From Deinococcus terrestris (GTDB taxonomy: Bacteria > Deinococcota > Deinococci > Deinococcales > Deinococcaceae): 64,000 bases of DNA. Numbering within the stretch: position 1 is the first letter of the stretch; every line of letters starts with the position of its first letter. The position numbers and the translations under genes were made by a program. The notes under the pieces were generated by a model. It was given only the letters and a program-made list of their open reading frames with translations. It was not told the DNA's origin and searched no databases. This document shows, one piece after another, positions 11,375 through 20,589 of the stretch. The stretch lies in NCBI RefSeq assembly GCF_009377345.1, contig NZ_WBSL01000002.1:124001-188000 (forward strand), given 5' to 3'.

Positions 11375-12186
11375 GTGATGACGCAGATGTCACCCCTGCC
11401 CAACATCGACCTGCCTGAGGTGCTGCTGGAAGAGCACGCCCGAACAGGATTTCCAGGCGCTTTCACCCGCATGAGCGAGGGGGAACACCCGCATGGGGGA
11501 CCTGACGACGAGCCTGTGCGCCGTGCTCGTGGCTCAGGCGGGCAACATCGGCCTGAAAGCCGTCGCGCGCCCCCACATCCCGGCGCTGACCCTCTCCCGC
11601 CTGTCGTGGGTGCAGCAGCGCTCTCTGCGGAACGAGACCACCGTGACCGCCAACGCCCGCTTGGTGGAGGCCCAATCACGGATTCCCCTCGTCCAAGCTT
11701 GGGGTGGTGGGGAGGTCGCCTCTGTGGACGGGTTGCGCTTCGTCGTTCCGGTCAAGACCATCAACGCGCGTCCGAACAGCAAATATTTCGGGGCCGAGCG
11801 CGGCACCACCTACTACAACTTCAGCTCGGACCAGTTCACAGGTTTCCATGGCATCACCGTGCCGGGCACGCTGCGCGACTCGCTGTTGATTCTGGCAGGC
11901 AAAGACCCACCTCGACCCCCGCGAGATCATGAGCGACACGGTCTTCGGTTTGTTCTATCTGCTGGGGTACCACTTCAGCCCCCGGCTGGCGGACCTGGCC
12001 GACTTGCGATACTGGCGACTCGGTCGCGAGGCAGACTACGGCGTCGAGCAGGTGGCTGTCGCCCGCGCTCGCGCTCGGTGCCCTCCGGCCGTTCGCCGAC
12101 CCCGGCCAGGAGTGCCAGGGCGAGGGCCTGAAGGCTTGGCGTTGGTTTTCCCGCGCTGCTGGCGTCACCCCATCTACGTGTTGTAG
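11375..12186 (+). pseudogene. Tn3-family transposase (tnpA) C-terminal remnant
   Basis: Three plus-strand frames together give a Tn3 TnpA C-terminal region. The first reads LPEVLLEEHARTGFPGAFTR, the second LTTSLCAVLVAQAGNIGLKA through NSKYFGAERGTTYYNFSSDQ and VPGTLRDSLLI, and the third EIMSDTVFGLFYLLGYHFSP and ADLADLRYWRL. The first frame change is at about 11480-11495 and the second at about 11900. The large N-terminal portion and the extreme C-terminus are absent. Motif order and spacing match Tn3 transposases (DTSLCAVLxAEA, Y-x-HVSDQY, DHVFALxxLLG). It lies directly downstream of the copper ATPase and is probably a scar of the transposon that delivered the cassette. Confidence 0.78.
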
Positions 12187-12237
12187 CCACAACCACCCAA
12201 AAACAGCCGTCAAGCACAGGCAAGGCTGTTCGCCACT

Positions 12238-12642
12238 TCAGGCCGCTTTGGCCCGGCGGTTCAACCATGCGGAGACCACCCCCCCCAAGGCCCCCAACAC
12301 GGCGAGCTTCGGCGTCGTCATGAGCGTCACCAACAGCAGGCCGCCCCCGGCACTCGTAAGCCACATCAACGCAGGATGCACACGTCCCAGGCTCGCCGAG
12401 AGCGGCGCCACGGTGAACCCGAAAACCACGGCGACGGGCAGTCCCACTGCCAGTCCCAACGCGACCATGCCGGTCCAGGCGAAGGGTACGTCCGGCAGCG
12501 CAGCGTCCGGGTCGGTCGCCAGCCAGTACAGGCACAGCAGGGTCGCGCAGACGGTCACCACCAGGACGGCGGCCACCGCGGCACGCAGCACCTGATTCAG
12601 GAGAAAGCGGGTGGCAGACGGCAGGGTGGCAAGGAGCGCCAT
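12238..12642 (-). CDS. Small integral membrane protein
   Basis: A 134-aa protein beginning MALLATLPSATRFLLNQVL with about four hydrophobic helices (residues about 20-40, 56-78, 90-108 and 112-126) and a basic C-terminus (NRRAKAA). No family recognised. The ATG at 12642 overlaps the stop of the upstream propeller-like gene (ATGA), indicating translational coupling and transcription from the composite promoter at 13866-13897. A longer frame upstream exists but is an out-of-frame shadow of that gene. Probably an envelope protein working with its secreted partner (inference). Confidence 0.75.
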   Translation of the reverse strand: MALLATLPSATRFLLNQVLRAAVAAVLVVTVCATLLCLYWLATDPDAALPDVPFAWTGMVALGLAVGLPVAVVFGFTVAPLSASLGRVHPALMWLTSAGGGLLLVTLMTTPKLAVLGALGGVVSAWLNRRAKAA

Positions 12643-13859
12643 CAGGACCGCCGGGGGCCACAAGCTGGCGCCGTTGCCCCCGGTATCCGGGAAACGACCT
12701 GACCGTCCGACGCCCGCATGACCAGCAGGGTGTATTCGGCGCGTGGCGGCAGGAAGCTGTGAGCTGCCTTCAGGTCTCCCGGCCGCGGATGGGCGACGCT
12801 CAGGGCGAGGTGGCCGGAATCTCCGAGCCAGCACGCACCGTCCACGACGCTGCTCCGTCCCGGCGGGGGCGTGACCACCCTCAACTCCCTCCGGGTCTTC
12901 GCCTTCAAGTCGGCCACGTAGGCCAGCACCGGCGTCTCCCGGTTGCTGACATGACGGGTGAGCAAGATCAGCAGCTTCTGCCCGTCTGGCGAGGGCAGGA
13001 GGTCCAGGGCGCTGCCGGAAAAGGTGCCCAGCCAGCCCAGGGCCCGCACCCGCACTTCGCCCACATCGACCTCGAAGACCGCCGCCGTGGTCGTTCCGCC
13101 GCTGCCGACCCCCCAGCCCGCGTTGGAGGCGAAGTACACCCGTTTCCCGTCCCGGGTCACCTGCGGGGGCGTCACCACCCAACTCACGTCGTCCGCCTGT
13201 GCCTGGGGGTCAAGGTCGGCCAGGAAGCGGCGTATGGCGGATTGTGGGGCCGATTTCAGCGCCCTCAGCAGGTTCTGAGGCTGGCTCCGGGTGAAGACCT
13301 CGGTGCCGGGCCTGGCACCAGGGCCGTACAGCAGGACACCCGGCTCGTCCGGAGACTGAACGCTGCCCAGGGTGGCCGTCACCTCACCGTCCAGTGAGGT
13401 GGTCTGATAGAAGGGCGTCTGGTTGGGAATGAAGCTCTGGCGCCGCACGAGGTTCCAGGCCACGGTGCCCTGATCGGTTCCGGCAATCAGGTTCTGCCCG
13501 TTGCCCTCCCACCTCAGCCAGCGGGCCTGGACAGAGCGGAGATGGGGGGCCGGGACAAGCGTACTGAGCGGGACGGAGGTGGTGTAGGGAGCCTTGCTCA
13601 GCCAGGGGGTCAGGGCGGGGGTACGGTCCGCGTGGACGTTGACTCCGGCGGACCCCGTCATGAAGGCGATGGAGCCGGAGGCAGGCGAGACGTCCAGCAG
13701 CACGGTGCCCTGGGAATGGGGCAGCTTGCGCGCGGGTTGGCCGGGATTCGTCTGAACCCAGGCCGAGCCTCCCCGCAGGTAGGCGAGGGTTCCTGAGGGG
13801 GCGGGCGCGCTGAAACCGAGACCGAGCACGGCCAGCGTGAGGATGGAGAAGGCATTCAT
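12642..13859 (-). CDS. Secreted beta-propeller-like (TolB-like) protein
   Basis: A 405-aa exported protein with signal peptide MNAFSILTLAVLGLGFSAPA. The body shows repeated strand-like blocks ending in patterns such as TRDGKRVYFASNAG, PSPDGQKLLILLTRH and WLGDSGHLALSVAH, typical of WD40-like/TolB propeller blades (PDG and GDSG turns). No catalytic motif is visible. The start at 13859 is supported by the signal peptide and by the -10 hexamer CACACT ending 6 nt upstream, which predicts a leaderless mRNA. It overlaps the downstream membrane-protein gene by ATGA. Confidence 0.72.
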   Translation of the reverse strand: MNAFSILTLAVLGLGFSAPAPSGTLAYLRGGSAWVQTNPGQPARKLPHSQGTVLLDVSPASGSIAFMTGSAGVNVHADRTPALTPWLSKAPYTTSVPLSTLVPAPHLRSVQARWLRWEGNGQNLIAGTDQGTVAWNLVRRQSFIPNQTPFYQTTSLDGEVTATLGSVQSPDEPGVLLYGPGARPGTEVFTRSQPQNLLRALKSAPQSAIRRFLADLDPQAQADDVSWVVTPPQVTRDGKRVYFASNAGWGVGSGGTTTAAVFEVDVGEVRVRALGWLGTFSGSALDLLPSPDGQKLLILLTRHVSNRETPVLAYVADLKAKTRRELRVVTPPPGRSSVVDGACWLGDSGHLALSVAHPRPGDLKAAHSFLPPRAEYTLLVMRASDGQVVSRIPGATAPACGPRRS

Positions 13860-13865
13860 GCGGGC

Positions 13866-13897
13866 AGTGTGCCCGGCGCAGGATGATGCGGGGATGA
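13866..13897 (-). promoter_or_regulatory. Composite SARP-type promoter, site c
   Basis: On the minus strand: heptamer TCATCCC, spacer CGCA, heptamer TCATCCT, 8 nt, then the hexamer CACACT. Only 6 nt separate the hexamer from the ATG at 13859, so the transcript should be leaderless. It is one of nine sites with identical spacing in 13.9-30.1 kb. Confidence 0.75.
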
Positions 13898-13914
13898 CGG
13901 ACTCCACGGCCAAA

Positions 13915-13941
13915 CGCGGACCACCCCTCCGGTGGTCCGCG
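13915..13941 (-). terminator. Hairpin terminator after the gene at 13961-14548
   Basis: A perfect 11-bp stem (CGCGGACCACC with GGTGGTCCGCG) and a 5-nt loop lie just downstream of the stop at 13961. On the minus strand it is followed only by TTT, so termination may be partial. It insulates the upstream membrane-protein gene from the promoter at 13866-13897. Confidence 0.6.
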
Positions 13942-13960
13942 TCGCCCGGAAGGCTGGCGC

Positions 13961-14548
13961 TCAGGCGAGGGAAGCCAGGTCCGTCGCCTGCCTGTCCGCG
14001 TGGGGAGCGGCCGTGATCAGCGTGAGGCCCAGCAGCCCCCAGGCCAGGATGGTGTGCGCCTCGAACAGGTAGGGCACCTCCACCCCCAGCGCGCCCTGGA
14101 TCACCATGATCGGGATGAAGGCGCCCATGAACAGCGGCACGAAGCGCGTCCAGCCCTTGAGCTGCCGGGCAAAGACGGCGGCGATGCCCGCGACCAGGGT
14201 CAGGAGCATGCTCAGCGGCCAGGCGACGTCGGTCACCAGGTAGAGGGGGTTTCCGGTCGGCACCTTCAGCAGGTCCATCGCCGTTTGCAAGGTCGCCAGG
14301 GTCACGGTGACCGCGAGGACGTTGAGCAGCCAACGTCCCGCCTTGCCCGTTCCGGTGGCGCGCAGATGGCGCAGCCCCAGCACGCCGCACAGCCAGCCCA
14401 CCGAGAACAGGCCGTACAGCAGTGCGCCGAGGGGGTCGGTGTTCTCGTTGGCGACCTGCTGGAAGCCGTGGCGGGCCGCCTCCAGGGTCATGGCGGGAGC
14501 GGTGAGCAGGGTGACGAGGCCGAAGGTCCGCAGGGTCTGTGCGTTCAT
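13961..14548 (-). CDS. Multi-spanning membrane protein
   Basis: A 195-aa protein starting MNAQTLRTFGLVTLLTAPA, with about six hydrophobic segments including ALLYGLFSVGWLCGVLGLRHL, LLNVLAVTVTLATLQTAMDLL and LTLVAGIAAVFA. No soluble domain is visible. It resembles small conserved integral membrane proteins of unknown function. A strong Shine-Dalgarno (AGGAGGAACACC before ATG 14548) fixes the start. The composite promoter at 14600-14631 drives it and a hairpin follows its stop. Function unknown. Confidence 0.75.
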   Translation of the reverse strand: MNAQTLRTFGLVTLLTAPAMTLEAARHGFQQVANENTDPLGALLYGLFSVGWLCGVLGLRHLRATGTGKAGRWLLNVLAVTVTLATLQTAMDLLKVPTGNPLYLVTDVAWPLSMLLTLVAGIAAVFARQLKGWTRFVPLFMGAFIPIMVIQGALGVEVPYLFEAHTILAWGLLGLTLITAAPHADRQATDLASLA

Positions 14549-14599
14549 GGTGTTCCTCCTGTGGGCGGGGCAACTTGCCCGCGCCTCTGAACTGGGGGC

Positions 14600-14631
14600 A
14601 CCGTACGGGGGGGAGGATGATGGGCGGATGG
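14600..14631 (-). promoter_or_regulatory. Composite SARP-type promoter, site a
   Basis: On the minus strand: heptamer CCATCCG, spacer CCCA, heptamer TCATCCT, 8 nt, hexamer TACGGT. The start codon of the membrane-protein gene is about 50 nt downstream and has its own Shine-Dalgarno. Best match to the nine-site consensus. Confidence 0.8.
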
Positions 14632-14754
14632 CGCCCTGGGCCACGAGCGAACGTTGCGGGGTGCAGCGCAGGCCTAACCCTGCGCCGCGGGGGGGGCGGC
14701 CAGGGTTCTGAACCTGAACGGGCTGGTCGGTCACAGGCCTCCCCGAACCGGCCA

Positions 14755-14786
14755 TCATCCGCCCATCATCGCGTCCTGCCTAGATT
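14755..14786 (+). promoter_or_regulatory. Composite SARP-type promoter, site b
   Basis: Plus strand: heptamer TCATCCG, spacer CCCA, heptamer TCATCGC, 8 nt, hexamer TAGATT. It faces the acetyltransferase at 14900 and is divergent from site a, giving a leader of about 105 nt. Confidence 0.72.
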
Positions 14787-14899
14787 GGTCACTGTCCAGG
14801 CTCAGGGCAATTCACCGGCCCTAAGGACCACGTCAGGCACGTTCCGATGCATTGACGCCCCTGTTCCACGTTCGCGCCCCGTTCTCAAAGGAGTCACCG

Positions 14900-15910
14900 A
14901 TGACCAGCCCCACGTCCCAGGCCTTCACGGTTCGTCCCCTCACGCCGCATGAACACCCGGCGGTGGCCCGCATCCTGACCGAGACGCACCCCCACGACCC
15001 CATGAGCGTGCAGGATCTTGAGCGGCTGCTGGAAGACCAGGCGCGCTGGGGCTACCGACATGAGGCGCTCGTGGCCGTCCGGAACCCAGGAACCAGCAAC
15101 GCAGACCGACCGGTGGATGACACGGTGCTGGGCACGGCCCTCTACTTCCAGAATCCGGGGGCCTACCATCCGCACCGCTACGCCCTGCACCTGGCGGTGG
15201 GTCCTCAGCATCAGGGCCAGGGCATCGGCGCGGCACTGTGGCGTGAGCTCCTCGCCCGACTGGGCGCCCTCGGGGCTGAGTCGGCCCGCATCCACGCCCG
15301 CGAGGACCACCCCGTCGCGCCCGGTTTCCTGGCCCGCCGAGGGGGCGTGCCCGACCACTGGGCCTTTCCCAGCACGCTGGACGTCCCGTCGTTCGACCCG
15401 GCACCGTACGCGGCCCTGTTCGCCAACCTTGAGCGGCAGGGCGTCCGGCTGACCACGCTCGCGGCGCTGCGGGCGCAGCACACCCCACACCTCAACGCCC
15501 GGCTGTGCGCGCTGATGAACGAGATCCGCACCGACGTGCCCCGGCCGGAACCCGCCCTGCCCTTGACCCAGCAGCTTTTCGACGAGGCGATCCTGGGCGA
15601 CTTTGGCCTGCTGCCCGACGGGTACGTGGTGGCCGAGCAGGGCGGCACCTTCATCGGACAGAGCACGCTGTTTACCAACGGCGAGGGCGAGGCTCTGTTC
15701 ACCGGCCTGACGGGCGTGGCGCGTCCCTGGCGGGGCCGGGGTCTTGCCACCGCCATGAAAGTGCGGGTGATTGAGCTCGCCCGCACCCTCGGCGCGGCGC
15801 AGATCGTGACCGACAACGCCAGTGACAACGCCGCCATGCTGGCCGTCAACGAACGGCTGGGCTTCGCGCGGCAACCGGCGACGGCCAGTTACCTGGTGCG
15901 TTTTCGTTAA
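14900..15910 (+). CDS. Tandem GNAT acetyltransferase
   Basis: A 336-aa protein with two GNAT folds. The N-terminal copy contains YALHLAVGPQHQGQGIGAAL, an acetyl-CoA-binding Q/RxxGxG/A motif as QHQGQGIG. The C-terminal copy contains FTGLTGVARPWRGRGLATAM with the motif PWRGRGLA, followed by IVTDNASDNAAMLAVNERLG. Double-GNAT proteins of this size are common in Deinococcus, but the substrate is unknown. AAAGGAG precedes ATG 14900. The composite promoter at 14755-14786 places it in the same putative regulon as the secreted proteins around it. It converges on the SARP-like regulator. Confidence 0.85.
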   Translation: MTSPTSQAFTVRPLTPHEHPAVARILTETHPHDPMSVQDLERLLEDQARWGYRHEALVAVRNPGTSNADRPVDDTVLGTALYFQNPGAYHPHRYALHLAVGPQHQGQGIGAALWRELLARLGALGAESARIHAREDHPVAPGFLARRGGVPDHWAFPSTLDVPSFDPAPYAALFANLERQGVRLTTLAALRAQHTPHLNARLCALMNEIRTDVPRPEPALPLTQQLFDEAILGDFGLLPDGYVVAEQGGTFIGQSTLFTNGEGEALFTGLTGVARPWRGRGLATAMKVRVIELARTLGAAQIVTDNASDNAAMLAVNERLGFARQPATASYLVRFR

Positions 15911-15964
15911 ATTGGCTTGGCCTCCTTACCCCCACTGGAGCGCGGGCGGCCGGGCCGCCTTGAC

Positions 15965-18900
15965 TCACAGCGCGCTCCAATGTCGGTCCGGCAAGCCGTG
16001 CCGCTCGCGCAGCACCCGCGCGGCCTCCCGGTGGGGCCCACCGGCCTCCTGGCCGCGCCGCAGCGCCCACAGGTCGTGCAACCGCGCCTCCCAGGCCACG
16101 TTCGGCGCGTCCCGAAGTTGGCTCTCGGCCTCGGCGAGGGGGGCGTCCGCGTCCGCGTTCCGGCCCAGGGCCAGCAGGATCGCGGCCTCTTCCAGGGCAC
16201 GCAGCGCGGCGAGATGGACAGGAAAGGCACGCCCGTCGCGCACGCGCCGCATCTCGGCCCAGGCGTCGTCCGGTCGACCAGCGAGACGCAGGGTCTTGGC
16301 GTGCAGCACCGGGAAGGCGTCCAGCAGCGCGTTGTGTTCGGAGGTGTGGTCGCGCCGCGCCTGTTCGTACAGCGCCTGGGCGAGCCCGAGGTCCCCACCT
16401 GACTGCGCGACGACGATCTGCGCGTTCAGCAGCGCGACGCGCTCGCCGTGGTTGGCGTCAAGGCGGCCCAGGTGCGCCGCGCCGCGCGTGGTGGCCTGCC
16501 GGGCGGCGTCCACCTCCCCGAGTTCGCACAGCACCCGCGCGAGCTTGGCGAGGCTCGACCCGGCGCGCAGCAGGTCGCCCCGGCGCAGGTGCAGGGCCTC
16601 GGCCCGCTCCAGGTGCAGGCTCGCTTCCCGGGGCGCGGTGGCACTCAGCGCCAGCCCCAGCCCCTCCTGGGCCTTGGCCTGCCACTCCAGGGCCTGCGCC
16701 TGCTTGCCCAGCTCATCCAGGCGGCGCAGGTGGGTCAGCGTCTCCTCGCGCTGCCCGCGCAGATACGCCACGAGCGCGAGGCCCTCAGTGAGCTGGGCCT
16801 CGACCAGCCACGCCTCCCGGCCCTCCTCAGCCGCACGCAGGGCCAGGAGGCCCGCGCGCACCACCGGCCCGATGCGGGCCACGTCCATCGTCCCCTCCAG
16901 TCCCCGGTACTCCTGCATGTGGGCGGTCGCCCGCTCCAGCGGCGTGACCGCCCGCTCGTGCAGCGCCCGCACGGCGTCCGCGTGCCGGGGGTCGTCCATG
17001 TTCGCCAGCACCTCGGCACGCAGCGCGAGGGCCCCGAAGGCGGCGGCGCGGTCGACCGGGGCGAAGTGCTCGGCCGCCTGGGCGAAGAAGTCGGCCGCCT
17101 CACGCTGCCGCGCGGCCTGCCACGCGGCGTGCCCGGCCTTCAGGAACCACGGGGCGGCCTGCGCGGCGTCCCCGCCCAGCATCCAGTGATCCGCCACCCG
17201 GGCGGGCGCCCGCCCGGCCGCGCCGAGGGTGCGGGCTGCGGCGCGGTGCAGCAAGCGGCGCACCCCCTCGGGCATGTCGGCGCGCAGGGTTTCGGCCAGC
17301 AGGTCGTGGCCGAATCGCTCGCCGACCATCACCTGCGCGGCTTCCAGTTCCTCCCAGGCGGCGGCCACGTCGAGCAGGGGGGCCCGCAGGGTATCGGCCA
17401 CCAGCTCGAGGTCGAAATCGCTGGCCAGGATCGCTGCGGCGCGGGCGGCCTGGAGGGCGGACGTCGAGAGGCCAGACAAACGCCGGGCGATGATGCCCGA
17501 TACCCGCCCAGACACCGGGAATGGGCTGTCCCCGGTGCGGTGGCCGCTCTCGATCATGTGTTTGATGGTTTCGAGCACGAACAGCGGAGTGCCGCCCGCG
17601 AAGCGCGCGAGCTGTGGGGCGACCTCCACGAGGCCCGGCACCTCCAGGGAGGCGATCAGCGCCTCCGCGTCTGCGGCGGGCAGCGGCTCAAGGTCAATCC
17701 ATTCGGCCTGCCCCGCCGCCACGTAACCCTCGAACATCGCCCGGTATTCGGCCGAGAGTTCGTCGCCGCGCAGCGTGCACACGATCCACGGCAGCCCACC
17801 GGGCCGACCCAGGGGAAAGTGTTCGGACAGCAGCGCAAAGCCCGCGTCGCGCGACGCGGCGTCGGTAAAGTGCGTGTCCTCGTAAGCCACGGCCACCACC
17901 TGGCGCATCGCCAGGCCGTAGACGAGGTGAATCGCGGCCACCACCTGCTCGGGCGGCGCCGGGTGGGGCGGCGGCTCCAGCAGCTCCGGCACCAGGGGGT
18001 ACAGCGCCTGCCTCGCCCAGGGGGGCAGCGCCTCCAAGTCCCTCGGTTCGCCCAGCGTGCGGCGCACCATGCGCGCGGTCGCCGCATACGGGGACTGGGC
18101 GTCGCCGGGCCGGGCCTCCAGCCACAGCGCCGTCCCCTTGGAAGCCAGAAAGTCCTGCATCAGCCGCGTTTTCCCGGTGCCCGCCGGCCCCACGAGCAGG
18201 ATGCACTGTCCGCGTTCCCAGGCCTGCTCCATGCGGGCCCACTCGCGCTCACGGCCCACCAGCACAGGCGGACGCAGCACCGAGAGCGGGATCGTGGGCA
18301 TCTTGGGCACAGACGGTGCCTCCACCGCTCCCCGGTCGATCAGGCGGGCCAGTTCCCGAGTTTCGGGCAGCGGTTCCACGCCGAGGTTGCGCTCCAGCAC
18401 GTCCCGGCAGCGGTGGTAGGCCTTCAGGGCCGCCGGACGGTCCCCGGCCAGATACAGCAGGCGCATCAGGCGCCGGTGCGCGTCCTCAGACAGGGGATCG
18501 AGGTCGATCAGGTCGCGGGCGAGGCGAATCGCCCCCTCCAAGTCGCCCGCCTCCTCGGCGACAGTGGCGGCATGGGCCAGGCGGCCCGAGCGCGCGAGGT
18601 CCAGCCGCTCCCGCCACGCCAGCAGCCATTCGGCGAGATCAGGCTGGTCATCAAAGGCGAGGCCGTCGAGCAAGACGCCTCCGGGCACACTCTCCGGCCC
18701 GGACGCCCCCGTCCCACCCCAGGCCCCCACGTCTGATTCGAGCCCACCCCCGAGCGCGACCGCCTCCCCCGCCTGCACGAGGTCGGGATGGTGGCTTTTC
18801 GCCACCCGGCGCAGCAGATGGACGAGGTTGTTCCTGGCCGCTGCCTCCGGCGTGTCCGGCCACAGGAGTCCGGCCAGCCGCGAGCGCGACGTGGGCCCCT

Positions 18901-19018
18901 CCAGCGCGAGGTAGGTCAGCAGGGCGAGGGTCCGCGCCTCACACCGCACCACCTCCCCGGACGGATTCAGGAGGCGCGGTTTGCCGAAGGCCGCCAGGTG
19001 CCAGGCTGCGCTGCTCAT
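15965..19018 (-). CDS. SARP/AfsR-like transcriptional regulator with ATPase and TPR domains
   Basis: A 1017-aa regulator. The N-terminal 90 residues form an OmpR-like winged helix (LALEGPTSRSRLAGLLWPD, AARNNLVHLLRRV). A bacterial transcriptional activation domain follows (residues about 100-230, including DLIDLDPLSEDAHRRLMRLL and KAYHRCRDVLERNLGVEP). A STAND/AAA ATPase module starts with VLVGREREW and Walker A GPAGTGKTR at about residue 280. The C-terminal half is helical TPR-like repeats (HLRRLDELGKQAQALEWQAK and others). This matches AfsR/DnrI-type activators. Nine promoters with direct heptamers at 11-bp periodicity surround this gene, making it the leading candidate to bind them. Its own upstream region lacks the motif. 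Confidence 0.85.
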   Translation of the reverse strand: MSSAAWHLAAFGKPRLLNPSGEVVRCEARTLALLTYLALEGPTSRSRLAGLLWPDTPEAAARNNLVHLLRRVAKSHHPDLVQAGEAVALGGGLESDVGAWGGTGASGPESVPGGVLLDGLAFDDQPDLAEWLLAWRERLDLARSGRLAHAATVAEEAGDLEGAIRLARDLIDLDPLSEDAHRRLMRLLYLAGDRPAALKAYHRCRDVLERNLGVEPLPETRELARLIDRGAVEAPSVPKMPTIPLSVLRPPVLVGREREWARMEQAWERGQCILLVGPAGTGKTRLMQDFLASKGTALWLEARPGDAQSPYAATARMVRRTLGEPRDLEALPPWARQALYPLVPELLEPPPHPAPPEQVVAAIHLVYGLAMRQVVAVAYEDTHFTDAASRDAGFALLSEHFPLGRPGGLPWIVCTLRGDELSAEYRAMFEGYVAAGQAEWIDLEPLPAADAEALIASLEVPGLVEVAPQLARFAGGTPLFVLETIKHMIESGHRTGDSPFPVSGRVSGIIARRLSGLSTSALQAARAAAILASDFDLELVADTLRAPLLDVAAAWEELEAAQVMVGERFGHDLLAETLRADMPEGVRRLLHRAAARTLGAAGRAPARVADHWMLGGDAAQAAPWFLKAGHAAWQAARQREAADFFAQAAEHFAPVDRAAAFGALALRAEVLANMDDPRHADAVRALHERAVTPLERATAHMQEYRGLEGTMDVARIGPVVRAGLLALRAAEEGREAWLVEAQLTEGLALVAYLRGQREETLTHLRRLDELGKQAQALEWQAKAQEGLGLALSATAPREASLHLERAEALHLRRGDLLRAGSSLAKLARVLCELGEVDAARQATTRGAAHLGRLDANHGERVALLNAQIVVAQSGGDLGLAQALYEQARRDHTSEHNALLDAFPVLHAKTLRLAGRPDDAWAEMRRVRDGRAFPVHLAALRALEEAAILLALGRNADADAPLAEAESQLRDAPNVAWEARLHDLWALRRGQEAGGPHREAARVLRERHGLPDRHWSAL

Positions 19019-19138
19019 GATTCTTTAAGATACAACAGCAGTCATTCCACAGAATTAGGGCTCCCGGCCATCCTCGCGGGGCAGGTGGGCCGGGCAGGAA
19101 CGGGCTTGCATTAGGTGAAAGGTCGTGCAGTCGGAGCG

Positions 19139-19681
19139 TTAACGGGCGCCACGAGCAGCGCGTCTGGAGGTTGGAAAGCGCCGCCCACCCTGCCCACGGG
19201 ATGACCCGCGCCCTCTCCGCATCAGCCCCACCCCAAGCAGGAGCGCGAGGCCGGGCAGGGCGAGCCAGGCCCAGACCCCGGCGGACAGGGCGGGCAACAG
19301 GGCGGCGCGTCTGCCGTTCGGCGAGTGGTAGACCGTCACCCCGTCGCCGGGCCTGTACCGCGCAGCCTGCGTCCGGGCCCACCCTTCGTCCACCGACGCG
19401 ACCTCATGCGGCGCGAGGTCATGGCCCACCTGGGTCACCCCGGAGACCGTGTAGCGGTACGTGACGCGGGGCTCGAAGCGCTCGACCAAGAACCTGTTGC
19501 CGTCCGCATCCGTCTCGTGGGAGACGCGGCGCTCGACCGTCGAGGACAGGACGATGCCGGGCACGCTCTCCCAGTTCGTGCCACGGGTCAAGTCAAGCAG
19601 CGCGGGCACCAGCACTGCTCCTGTGGCAAGGCCCAGCAGCATCAGCGCCAGCCCGACCGACCTCAAGCAATCGTGGCTCAT
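19139..19681 (-). CDS. DUF3592-like membrane protein
   Basis: A 180-aa protein with two transmembrane helices (SVGLALMLLGLATGAVLVPA at the N-terminus and AGVWAWLALPGLALLLGVGL near the C-terminus) flanking an extracytoplasmic beta-rich domain. It contains WESVPGIVLSSTVERR, PRVTYRYTVSGVTQVGHDL and YRPGDGVTVYHSPNGRRAAL. That order is characteristic of DUF3592 proteins. The start ATG 19681 is preceded by GGAGGAGA. It is the last gene of a three-gene minus-strand run beginning at 21606, driven by the composite promoter at 21651-21682. Function unknown. Confidence 0.72.
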   Translation of the reverse strand: MSHDCLRSVGLALMLLGLATGAVLVPALLDLTRGTNWESVPGIVLSSTVERRVSHETDADGNRFLVERFEPRVTYRYTVSGVTQVGHDLAPHEVASVDEGWARTQAARYRPGDGVTVYHSPNGRRAALLPALSAGVWAWLALPGLALLLGVGLMRRGRGSSRGQGGRRFPTSRRAARGAR

Positions 19682-19754
19682 CGCGTCTCCTCCGGGCGGG
19701 ACAAGGGCGCCCGTCCCTACCGGGCGCCTCGTGGGTCCAGCCAAATACCCCGCC

Positions 19755-20507
19755 TCAGCGGCGCGGATGCACCATGTCCACCGAGAGCGTCATGCCCGTG
19801 CCCGCTGTGTACGTGGGATGGAGCACCGCCTCGGGGCCGTACGCGCCGCCCCGCACCTTCAGCCAGATCGGCCCCTTGCCCGAGATGGAACGCGCCGTGA
19901 CCTTGTACCGGCCCTGCGGCACCTCGAAGGGGAGCTGGGATTGACGCAGCTTGATCGGCTGCCCCTTCGAGCCGTCAATCAGCGGTCCTGCTGGAGTCAG
20001 GGTGAACTCCACGTCCCCCCACTCGGGCATCTCCCCGGCTTCCGACAGGCCCAGGTTGGCGTAGAACAGGGCGCCGTAGTACCCCCCGCCCGGCGACTTG
20101 CCCGTGATCTTGAGGGTGAAATTGCGGATGGCACCGTCCTTGCCCAGAAAGGGGGCGGAGTTGTCCACCTCGGGCGTGAGCGTCTGCTGCTCGCCGCCGT
20201 ACTTCACCACCACGTGGGCCACGGCGGTCCACGAGTTGAGGATGGGCATCCTGGAAAGGTCGAGGTCGTAGCGGCCCTGGGCGTCGGTGGTCGTCCAGAC
20301 CTCGGAACCGTCGAGCACGGTGTTGTCGGCGCCGACCCGCACACCCGCGAGAGGTTTGCCCTGCGAGTTCTTCACCACGCCAGTCATGTGGAAGGGCCGG
20401 GCCTTGGCGGGCGCCGTCCGCGTCTGACTCTGCGCGACGGCGTACGTGTGGGACGACATGGGGGTGAGGGGAATGAGCAACGAAAGGGCGAGGGTCAGGG
20501 TTCGCAT
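19755..20507 (-). CDS. Secreted carboxypeptidase-regulatory-like protein
   Basis: A 250-aa exported protein. The signal peptide MRTLTLALSLLIPLTPMSSH is followed by a domain opening HMTGVVKNSQGKPLAGVRVG and TDAQGRYDLDLS. This is the conserved beginning of carboxypeptidase regulatory-like (CarboxypepD_reg) beta-sandwich domains. No enzyme domain is attached, so adhesion or envelope structure is more likely than catalysis. Its ending (MTLSVDMVHPRR) is unlike the paralogues, several of which end in ELFxKNP. AGGAGGA precedes ATG 20507. It lies between a larger paralogue and the DUF3592 gene in one operon. Confidence 0.75.
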   Translation of the reverse strand: MRTLTLALSLLIPLTPMSSHTYAVAQSQTRTAPAKARPFHMTGVVKNSQGKPLAGVRVGADNTVLDGSEVWTTTDAQGRYDLDLSRMPILNSWTAVAHVVVKYGGEQQTLTPEVDNSAPFLGKDGAIRNFTLKITGKSPGGGYYGALFYANLGLSEAGEMPEWGDVEFTLTPAGPLIDGSKGQPIKLRQSQLPFEVPQGRYKVTARSISGKGPIWLKVRGGAYGPEAVLHPTYTAGTGMTLSVDMVHPRR

Positions 20508-20589
20508 GGTGTGTCCTCCTGTGGTGAAGCGAAGCTCTTTGCATGTGGCGGCGCAACAAAGCCGTGTCCCGTCACGCACTTCCGTGCGC

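Noticed and set aside
16448..18736. A 762-codon plus-strand frame antisense to the SARP-like regulator.
   Set aside because: The composition (Gln, Arg, Gly, His rich) and absence of motifs mark it as a reverse-strand shadow of a high-GC gene.
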